In this document: piece by piece, positions 22,960-32,348 of the stretch
Layout: every line of letters starts with the position of its first letter
How positions within the stretch are numbered: the first letter of the stretch is position 1
From: Cryptomeria japonica
Taxonomy: Eukaryota; Streptophyta; Pinopsida; Cupressales; Cupressaceae
DNA: 64,000 nt
Assembly (NCBI RefSeq): GCF_030272615.1
Contig: NC_081408.1
Coordinates: forward strand, 401,973,889 to 402,037,888
Reading direction: 5' to 3'
The notes under the pieces: generated by a model
Databases searched by the model: none
What the model was told of the DNA's origin: nothing
Seen by the model: only the letters and a program-made list of their open reading frames with translations
Translations under genes and position numbers: made by a program

Positions 22960-23425
22960 AAGTTGGATTTAAAAAGAATTCATCTTTCCTTTGGGTTAAA
23001 AAGAAACTCATCTTTTATTTTGGGCTTAAAATAAATCAAATTTTCCTTTGGGCCTTAAAAAGAACTTCATTTGCAAGGTTAAAAAGAACCACAAATCAAA
23101 CACTTTGTTTTCTTGCAATATTAGGGAAAAACACTTCAAAATTGGTGCTCTTAAAAAGGACAGAACAAATTTCATTTCTTGCAAAGAGGATAAAAAGCAC
23201 AATCAACCTTATTTTTTGCAAGTTAAAAAGAGCAATCAACTTGTCCATTCTTACAAACCAATTTACTTTCAAGCAACGTGCTTTCATTTTGTTGACCAGG
23301 ATTTCACTTCCCTATTTAGAAAACAAATTGCTATGTGGGATTAAAATGAACACCATGTTTGATTGGAGCAACATCTCTGATTAGGATCTATAAAATCATT
23401 GCTTTGAAGGTTAAAAAGAATTTTG
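22960..23425 (+). repeat. Dispersed TTAAAAAGAA motif cluster in element C
   Basis: The word TTAAAAAGAA, or one base off it, appears about eight times between 22965 and 23420, spaced by roughly 20-60 bases and set in T-rich sequence. It may be the relic of a degenerate tandem array in the leader of the element. Confidence 0.6.
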
Positions 23426-24191
23426 TTTGCCTTGACTTGAGTGGTAGGTATATTCTCTCCCCTTAATTGGGTGACCAAAAATCCAAACCCACTCTTTTCC
23501 ATGCTTTCTTTACTTTCAAGCAAATTAAATCTTTTAGAGGACCTGCCTTCTCGAATCCTTGGGGGGACTAGTGAGAAGGGTACTACCCAAGTGGGCAACG
23601 ACTTTATCACCAAATTTACCAACCCACTATAATCAAATGTGGAGGCTGATGAAAATCCCCTCCAACGGAAGTGTGTGTTTGATAGCCTTCCTCTCGTATC
23701 CTTGTGATGTGAAAAGCCTTTGTTCTAAAGGTTGGGAAGCCTCTTAATGGAGTTTATCATTTGTCGCACCGAATGGAAACTTTACTATGAACCATAGAAG
23801 TAGAAACTTTGAGTCGAGTCAATTGCCATACATTGACAATATCATAGTGCAAGGGTGGGGAAGAATGCACCCCCAAGATTACTCACCATATATCTCCCAA
23901 GATAGCTACCCAATGGTGAAGAAATTCACTTTGAGTTAATTTCTGGAAAAAGGCAAAAAAACAGGCACCCTCTAAGGGGTGACAAGGTTGTTTGAGCTGA
24001 CAGAGTATCGAGACTAGTGGGCTATGATTTTGTCAATGACCCTTGAATAAAGAGTCTACTTAGTGTGTCTTATGTGTATCCAAACCAGTGAAAACATCGG
24101 GGATATGAACACCTCCTCAAAAGAACATACACTCAATGTTTAGCATTAGGATGGCCATTGTCTTCATGTGTGCTATGTGTTCTTGTCATAA

Positions 24192-25210
24192 ATGCTAAAA
24201 CATCTTGCAAAAATATCCAAAAATCAACTCAAAAATCAGCTCAAAAACAAGGAGAGGTCATACGTGGAAGAAATTTGCAAATCCAACAAAGCACCTTTTG
24301 CGGTGGTTATTAACTTTTCAACTATCTTTAGGCAATACTTTCATCCAACAAGATTAGGGGAGTATCAAAACCAAGTGATCAAGATTTTATCATCCAACTA
24401 TCTCAACGATAATAATACCTAGCTAGGTATTCAAGTTAGTCAAATCAAGTTTCCATATCGGGAGACTTTATCCATATCATTTGACATGATTTGTCATAGG
24501 GTCCTATCAAACAAACCCTCTATTCGAATTAGTAAGCTTGAGTATCTGAAACTAAGTATCCATCAAGTCAACAACATCAACCTATCCAAACTGAAACTTT
24601 GATCACTCATGGGACCATCCTTTGTCGCTTGAAAAAGAAGAAGTTTATTCAAAGGAAAAGAGTCCGAGCCTAAATCAAGATCAAGATATCATGACTCTCT
24701 GATCTAATCCCATTTTTTATCAAGATCCCACCTATCAAGAATCTTATGATGATCCCCTAAGATTTTTGTATTCCATCCACGATGATCCCCTTTTATCTCA
24801 AGAATAGAGTCCCATTCAACATCCACCTCCTAAGAAAGAGCATGATATCCCTTCCATCTCCTTCACTAATCTAATTCAAAATCAAGAGAAAAGCACAAAC
24901 TCAAATAATCCTACTCCAAGTCAAGATCAAGATCAAGGAATCCTTTCGTCCTCCAAATCTATTTTAGGTCATTTCATTCCAAAGTCAAACTCTTCATCCT
25001 CAAAAACCATTTTAGGTCCTTTCATTCCAAATTCAAACTCTTCATCCTCCAAATCCATTTTAGGTCCTTTCATTCCAAAGTCAAACTCCCCATCCCTTCC
25101 ATCCATCTTGGGTCCTTGCCTCCCTCCATCCACCAATCCATCACCTCAAATGATCCATAAGAAAGATCAACAAAGGCACACATCTTTGAACTTCTTTCAA
25201 CCATCTATAT
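24192..25210 (+). pseudogene. Decayed frame of unknown product inside element C
   Basis: A frame beginning MLKHLAKISKNQLKN runs from 24192 to 24422. After a frameshift near 24600 a second open stretch continues to 25210 with few stops (at about 24710 and 24806). The later part is rich in Ser, Pro, Gln and Asp. It includes three in-phase 16-residue repeats of the form SSKSILGPFIPKSNSS (24952-25095). I do not recognise the protein; it could be what remains of a gag-like product. Confidence 0.45.
24952..25095 (+). repeat. 48-bp tandem repeat, three copies, in coding phase
   Basis: Three adjacent 48-bp units start with TCCTCCAAATC and include TTTTAGGTCCTTTCATTCCA. Their length is 16 codons, and the frame through all three is open. 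Confidence 0.85.
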
Positions 25211-26895
25211 AAACATATTTCCAAAACTATTCTTCCATCATTTCCTTTATCTATTTTGGGTCCTTATGTCCCAAAATTCAATTTTCCTCCATCTCTTTGT
25301 CACCTCTCAAGTTGTGTACCAATGCTCATGTTGAAGACATTTCCATCTATCCTCGTACAAATCTTCAAACATTCTATCTATTATCCAACACCTCTTTTCT
25401 ATCCTTCCATCCCTTTCATTCAATTCTTTACATAATTCCATCATTTGTGAAATAGGCATTTGTGTCATTTTGTCACATGCTTTCCCATGCTCGAATCTCA
25501 TGTTCGGTCCTTTTCCTAGATATCTATTCATGAAATGCTTCAAAATCCGAGTTTGTTCCTCTTTAACATTTTCTTTTGGTTGGGATACACACTCAATCCA
25601 GAAAAGAACCACTTATCGTATCTTGGTACCGACATCTTTTGATTACTATATCTCATATACTTAATCATTTGCTCTAAATCATTGTGATTTCTTAGTCAAA
25701 GACATGGCTAGTGAAACATCTAAAATCTTGCTTTAGTGCCACTGTAATTATCAAACCCATGTAAGTTTCATTACTTACAAGACAATGCAAGAAAAATAAA
25801 GAGCAAAAAGAAATATCAAAAGATCAAAAGCATGAGCAAGAAAATAAATATCAAGAAAAGCAAAATGCAATGAAATGTAATATGAAAATGCTTGGCTGTG
25901 GGAACATGCAAATAACTCCATCGGGGCTATGGACGCCTGGCTAGAAAAGGAGCAATATTTGTGAGATTATAGTGATAACCTTGTCAGGGCTATGGACGCT
26001 CACTGGGAGCGAGGCTCTATCCAGGATGCTTTTGAAGTCAAAGTAACTCATGTAGCTAGCCAAGTTGGATTCTGAAGATTACAATGATCATATGAGCCAG
26101 AATAAACCCACTTGCACATACATGGGTAATCAAAGACTAAGTACCTTGATCCAATTTGGGATTCTTCTTCCCTTTTAAATCTGCTTCCTAGTCCCTAGAT
26201 ATGTTAGGTGGAATTTTTCGGAGGTTCTAAGTGTGGGTTGGGTCTCTATCTTTGAAAAAGTTCAAGAACACTTATTCAAGTGGTGCTAAATACTGTGACA
26301 ATCTTACATATCACCTCTTTGCAAATGGAGACCTCTATACTTGGGGTCAAAGTTTCATCCACTTTATTCTTTATACCACGTCTCCCATTATCCTTCCTCC
26401 AATATCCATTACTCTATCTAAATTCATCCAGTGCTATCTATGATATTTCTTCACGCTAATCCATACCATCTATCCTAACTATTCATTTCTTCCATCATCT
26501 ATCACTGTCTATGATCTTGTTTCTTCTATCCATATCCTATCTCCATCCATATCCCCTTTTCCGTCCTTGATCTTGATCAAAACTAAGGACAAAAACATGA
26601 TTTCAAAAATCTCTTGACGTGTCTCCTCATAAGCTACCTTCATCTTTATCCTATCCATTTCCACCTCAATGGTTCATTCATCCATTCACAATATTCCTTG
26701 TCTTGATATACATTGGGGCAACTAAATACATCTTTCTTCTAATCCAAAAAGCTCCAAAACTCAGAAATGTCTAAAAAAACTAAAAAATCAAAAATCAAAA
26801 TAAAAGATTGAAAATCAAAGCATAAATGCATGGCCTGTCCATCAAATAAACAATAGAAAAACTCTCGAAGTCTGCAATCAAACTGATCACATGTC
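25211..26895 (+). other. Non-coding interior of element C
   Basis: Low-complexity, C/T- and A-rich sequence. Minus-strand 25307-25612 gives a 101-residue open frame (EQTRILKHFMNRYLG...) with no recognised family and no support from context. A short phrase GGGCTATGGACGC occurs twice (25924 and 25988). Confidence 0.5.
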
Positions 26896-26924
26896 TTGTT
26901 AATCAATTCATCACTCAAAATCTA

Positions 26925-27175
26925 TCAACATCAACATGTCTTATACGGGGAAAGGTACACTAGAAACAAGACAGATCAGTCTTATACGGGGTACTCACTC
27001 TTTGAAACCAGACATTCCTATCAATCAGTGAGTCTTGTTAATCAATCCATCTATCAACATCAACATCAACATGTCTTATACAGGGAAAGGTACACTCGAA
27101 ACCAAATAGATCGGTCTTATACGGGTACTCACTCTTTGAAACCAGACATTCCTATCAATCATCGAGTAATCAAAA
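26925..27175 (+). repeat. ~135-bp tandem duplication with CTTATACGGG units
   Basis: Two copies of a block carrying GTCTTATACGGGGAAAGGTA and GTCTTATACGGGGTACTCAC lie at 26937-27030 and 27072-27165. Each contains the GAAACCAGAC word also found in the 28.4-kb array. Confidence 0.85.
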
Positions 27176-28404
27176 CAATGGCATAGATCAATATGACTAC
27201 TGGATTTTGTTCTAGTTAGTCTTATCTTTATTAATTGATGGCAGGACATGTTTCATCTCTCAAAAAAATCAAAAAATCAAGAAAAAGACAAAAACAATCA
27301 CAAACAAGTCAAAAAGTGCAATAAAAACAAGTGGTGAAAACTTGGCAACAAGCACCATTTGTGAGAGAGAAACTCCTCTATCTATCAGTACTCGCATCAT
27401 ATCTTTGGCTCCATCTGATCTAAGCCAATAGCCATTGCAGAACACTTGTACGCGCAACATTATCCTGGACATACTTACCGTAGTCATTGTCCTTGATTTA
27501 TCTGAATCATATCCCACCATGGCTTGGTGATCAGTATAAATATCCATATCAAAGAAGTATCAACGGCAAGGGGAAAAATCCTGACCTCGCTGGGGGCATT
27601 TTGCCTTGAGGGTTTTCTACATTAGACCAAGCACATAGCAAGACGACAAGGATCAAAACAACCAAAAATGACAATACTAATACAAGAGGCTAGACATCAA
27701 GGAATTGAAATGAACAAACGATCTATTTGCAAGATGTTTTACTTGACAAGAATACATTTCCGATAGCATGCATGCTTACTTATGGTTGTTGATTTTTTCT
27801 TATCATATCTCCTAAGCGACTCAAGGATGTCTCAAAGACTAGAGAAGCAAGGAAGGAATGTTATGTTTTCTTGGTCCATTGTTTGGGAGTGAAGCCTTCT
27901 ACTATGCAAATTTGTCTTACGACGTGATCAGACAACATATCATTGAAGACATTTCGGTTTTGTATAGGACAAAGGTTAACTCTTGTTTGTTTTACGCAAG
28001 CAACACTCGGGTCGTCTTGGTTCAATTATACCTCAACGCTTGTGTTGTCTTGCAATATCAAAATCCATGTAAGTTATACTCAAGTCATTATGGTTTAATT
28101 ATACCATGACGCTTGTATCAACTTTCAACAAATCAAGGCACGAAGATGGAAACAAAGGAAGCACTGCACTTTGATCAAAACAGATGGAAACATTTGGGAA
28201 CGAGAATGCATTAGTATCATTTCATTGTCATTATCATCTTAATGTGCATTTAGTTGCATTATCATATCATGGCATTTAGTTGTATATCATCATCATCATC
28301 ATCTAGTCACATTTATCATTGCATCCATCACATGCATATCGATTGCATCATCATGGAATTTTCTTCGCTTTTATATCTTCATCATCCATCCAACTCTCAT
28401 CTAT

Positions 28405-28770
28405 CATATCTTATACAGGATGTATCTTTCCTAAAACCATACATTTTGATTAGGTCTTATACAAGATATACCGTTTCTGAAACCAGATGTTTTGGTCATC
28501 TTTGTCTTATACATGAGGTGTCATTCTTGAAACCAAACTTGATCTCAATCTTATCAATTCTATCAATCCATTTCATCTGATCCATTATATCATGTCTTAT
28601 ACAGGATGTATCCTTCCTGAAACCAGACGTTTTGATCAAGTCTTATACAGGATATATCGTTCCTGGAACCAGACGTTTTGATCATCTTTGTCTTATACAG
28701 GAGGTGTCATTCCTAAAACCAGACTTGATCTCATTCTTATCAATCTTATCAATCCAATCAATCTTATCAA
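28405..28770 (+). repeat. Higher-order repeat of GTCTTATACAGG units
   Basis: Six ~45-bp units start with GTCTTATACAGG and end with GAAACCAGAC or close variants. They are arranged as two ~180-bp triplets (28411-28590 and 28594-28770), with each unit of the first triplet matching its partner in the second best. Short ATCAATCTTATC repeats follow to about 28800. Confidence 0.85.
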
Positions 28771-29045
28771 TCCAACCAATCTAATCAATCTTATCAAACC
28801 CATGTATGTCATCGACTATCCACTCTTCTATCTTTCAAATAACATTCTTCTTCTTTCGAGAGATCATTCATGCCTTTAGTGCTCTCATATCAGCATCATG
28901 TTGACCAATCAATTCCATATCAGTGTATCATATCGAATCAATTTTTCATATTTCATATCAACAATTTTGACGACAGCATCATATCAAAAAAAATTGACGA
29001 CAAATTGAGCGTTTTTCTTTGAATCAACGTAACACGTTGACACAA

Positions 29046-29057
29046 AGAGGGAAAAAA
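29046..29057 (+). promoter_or_regulatory. Polypurine tract of element C
   Basis: AGAGGGAAAAAA abuts the TGTAGACACC start of the 3' LTR. It fixes the orientation of element C as plus. Confidence 0.75.
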
Positions 29058-29240
29058 TGTAGACACCTAAAAGTTGCACAATGAATTAAGTGAATTTTAT
29101 TCATTTAATTATCCCTAATTCTTCCAATTAATTAAATTAATATTTAATATTTAGATCTCCTTCTTCTAGCCTAACCTATTAATTAAACTAAGGTTTGATT
29201 AAGCACCTTTATCCATTTGATTGAATAAATCTTATTTATT
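29058..29240 (+). repeat. Truncated 3' LTR of element C
   Basis: The first ~183 bp match the 5' LTR at 21054, with one ~45-bp internal deletion near 29150. At about 29240 the match ends abruptly and unrelated sequence begins. Confidence 0.85.
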
Positions 29241-29246
29241 TTTTAA

Positions 29247-30068
29247 TGTTGGCAATATGAAGGAATTGATTATGTGTTGCATTGATGTTTGTCATTGATA
29301 TCAACACTAGCTTATTTGGTTGTTTATTGGGTTCCGGTAGAATGGTTGGATTGTGATAATGATCAGGAGATTGGTCTCTGATATATGGTTTGGTTTGGTC
29401 ATTCATGTGTGTATCACATTCAGTTGGTTCGGGATTCAGTGATCCAGAAGCTATCATATGTTCTAGTAAGCCTTTTGGTTATCAGTAAGGGTTTTACCGG
29501 CAGAGCTTTGTTGAAGATCTTTTGATGGATTTGATAAGTGGTGTTGGTGCGGTTTCTAGAAGGTTCTCAAGATGATGATGGTTATCATGTTCATGTTCCA
29601 GTTGATTGGTGGTATTACATTTGGCTTATGGCGATCTATTTTAGGTCCGGTGCTATTATATGTTATTGACTTCTAAGTTATGGACCGGTTTGTGTAACAT
29701 GTTGGTGGATGCTCTCGATGCATTACGAGTTGGATTTATTGATTGGATAATGTTGCTTTGGCCTTAGGCCAACTTTGGTTGCGAGTTTATGTAATGGATT
29801 TATTGTATTATCTTTTAGGTGGTCGACCTAATTGTTTAGGTCTAGGGTTTGTATAAATATGATGTAAGATCTCTACAAATAAAGTTATAATCATATTCAG
29901 AGGTTTGGTATTGAGCTTAATCTACTCCGGCATAGGAGATGCTATTCTTGCAGTTCAATCTTCTTTTTGGATTGTAGTCTAAAGATTTCTTGTAGTTTAA
30001 AGATTTCTTGTAGTTAGTGAGGCTCCTTAGTGATGAGCAGTTTCATGCATGTGTAGGCCCCTTTAACA
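29247..30068 (+). mobile_element. Possible solo LTR or LTR fragment
   Basis: The piece starts TGTTGGCAATATG and could end TTTAACA at 30068. It has a TATA-like GTATAAATATG near 29856 and AATAAAG near 29877, the order expected of an LTR promoter and polyadenylation signal. I find no target duplication and no second copy, and the rest of the element C LTR does not resume after it. The call therefore rests on base composition and ends only. Confidence 0.35.
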
Positions 30069-31559
30069 TTTTTTTTTAATTTTTACTTTTATCTTAATTT
30101 GATTGTTTTCTCTCTTTTTTACACTCTAGCTCTTATATTCATTCTTAATTTTCATGGTTACTAATTTCACCACTTTCTTCTATCTTATGCTTATTTCACA
30201 TTTTTAAGGTTTACCTTGTTTTACCTATCCCTTATGTTTGTCATGGTATCCATGACACATATCCTACAATGAGGCCATCTTCTTACCATTGTCTACATTT
30301 ATTTGCCTTGATTATAACATTTTGCTTATACCATTTGCACACATTTTGCTTATACCATTAGCACTCATTTTGACATATCCTTAGCATTTATCCTTAATTT
30401 TAAGATACCATGCCTTCCCCATCACACATGCTTAGTTTAGGGACACTATTCCTTCATCCATCACACTTGAGCTAGCTATGCTACACCCTTACATTGGGAG
30501 GGATCGTGTCTTTCCTTTATTACATCTTAGGCTTTCATAATTATATTTTTTACATTGGGGAAATATGTCCTTTCCCCTTTATCATTCAATACCATATGTT
30601 CCTTATACATGGGGGGCATCATTCCTTCCTTCCATCTACCTTATTTATATGTGCATTCACTAGAGACTTAATTTCTTACCTATATGTTTTTTACACGTGC
30701 TCATAGATATCACATTAGGGGATTAAATTTACTTGCACGTATGTTTTTCTCTTCACTGTTTGCATCCCATAGGTACAACCAATCAAGGGGTATTTTTATT
30801 GCCACTAACATTACTATGTTGAACATTCAAGTAATGGCAATTGCTATAGAGACTCGATACCATGATTAAACACAGTGTTATCACATGACACCTTGTGTCC
30901 CATGCATTATGCCATCTTATAGCACTCATGTAATTCACACCTTTATTACCTTCCAAATCAATAGAATTTATCCTAATTTACTCATGGCAATAGTTTCTTT
31001 ATTCTTATTTGACAACTAAAAAGCTCTTATTTTTTACTTAAAATTTTCACTCATGAATTTAGACCTACTCATTTCCTTATACAAATCCCCCCCTTCCATA
31101 TCCTTAGGTGTTGAAAAATCCACTTTCCATGCATGTCTATGAATGTTGCATACTTGACAATGTCTATGAATGTTGCATACTTGACAAATTGACATGCATG
31201 ATCATTTTAAATTTTATATGCACTAAAGTAAGGCCAAAATTAATTTTGAAATTTGCAAATCAACATCATTTCTCATATCAACATCATTTCTCATTTAGTT
31301 TTGTGCTCATTTTGGATTAAATTTATTCTCAGTAATTTCTCCTCTAAGGTAACTAATAGTTTTAAAGCTTTATATAGCATACCATGCCAACAAATTAATG
31401 GAAATGGAGTTCCACCAACCTTTAATTTTACGGAAGCTGTTATCTGCTTGTGAGGATATGATGATGCACATGAAATTGCTCTTGATAATTTTTACTTTTT
31501 TTATTTTGAGAACTCCAGTTTATCATGTAAAACCTATTTCATAATTTGAAACTACTTAT
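30069..31559 (+). other. AT-rich spacer, no gene seen
   Basis: T-rich and C/T-rich sequence with short direct repeats such as CATTTTGCTTATACCATT (about 30322 and 30345), GAATGTTGCATACTTGACAA (31141 and 31168) and CATCATTTCTCATATCAA (from 31264). No supported ORF. Confidence 0.5.
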
Positions 31560-31800
31560 AATACTGTCTAAATGCCATCTATAATAACCCTATGTCTAAA
31601 CACTAACACTATAATCTTATTTCTAACCTTAATTATAACTCTAACCATAACCCTAATTCAACTTCAATTATAACCTAGTTGAAAACCCTAATTGTAACCC
31701 TAATCCTATCTCTATTTATAACCATATTTATAACTCTAATTGTAACACTAACTATAACCCTAATTTTAACTCTAATTCCAGTTTTAGCCAACACCCTCTT
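31560..31800 (+). repeat. Degenerate interstitial telomere-like repeat
   Basis: AACCCTAATT and close forms (AACCCTAATTGT, AACTCTAACCAT, AACACTAACTAT) recur about every 12 bases. They resemble diverged copies of the plant telomere unit CCCTAAA with AT insertions. Confidence 0.7.
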
Positions 31801-32348
31801 TCTTAACTAATTTTCTAACGCTTACACTAATATTATATTTTGTATCAAATAAATAATTTATCATATAAATAATACTAAACACCTTACTGCTACTGTAATT
31901 ACACCTCACCTAAAAATTCAAATTGTATTGAGCTTTATAATCTTACCATTTAATATTAGAATTTTGGCATCTTATAAAAAATATAAATAAAAATTCCACT
32001 ATTTAAATACAAGATAGAAGTCGGTCGAAGTTAGTCTGATATTTACGAGGCCACGATATTTATTTATAGTCAGAAAATATAAAAAAAAAGTTACAAATAT
32101 AAAAATCCAATCAACCACAATATCATACAGAAATTAATTAAAGTGATTGTTCGTTCTCTTCGTTTATAGATTATTTTACATTCGATTCCATTCCATTGCG
32201 GTGAAATGAAAATTCATCACCTCTTTCCGCCCGTGGCAATTAAAACCAGAGGGTTTGAAATAAGCACCTCTACCAGATTAATAACCTTTTCATTTTTTAA
32301 ATGTATCTCACCACATGAGCTATTTTACAAACCTTTCTGACACGTAAA
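31801..32348 (-). other. Sequence just downstream of the FCA gene
   Basis: On the minus strand this follows the last exon I can place. It should hold the 3' UTR or, if my last exon is wrong, the last intron. I see no clear canonical poly(A) signal and no further FCA-like exon. Confidence 0.4.

Larger units (their letters stand above)
21054..29240 (+). mobile_element. Large non-autonomous LTR element C, 3' LTR truncated
   Basis: A 5' LTR (21054-22574) is followed by a primer-binding region, 6.5 kb of mostly non-coding, repeat-rich interior, a polypurine tract (29046-29057) and a 3' LTR of the same sequence that breaks off after ~183 bp. No pol is present in either strand of the interior. It is best described as a large retrotransposon derivative. 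The interior contains at least four tandem-repeat arrays and one decayed frame (24192-25210). The 5 bases before the LTR are CTAGC; the matching right copy is lost with the truncated LTR. Confidence 0.8.

Noticed and set aside
25307-25612. 101-codon minus-strand frame in element C
   Set aside because: It looks protein-like by composition, but it runs against the orientation of the element and no family is recognised; kept only as a note in the interior entry.
29247-30068. Interpretation as an intact nested solo LTR inside the element C 3' LTR
   Set aside because: No target duplication is found and the host LTR does not resume on the far side; only a low-confidence LTR-like call was kept.
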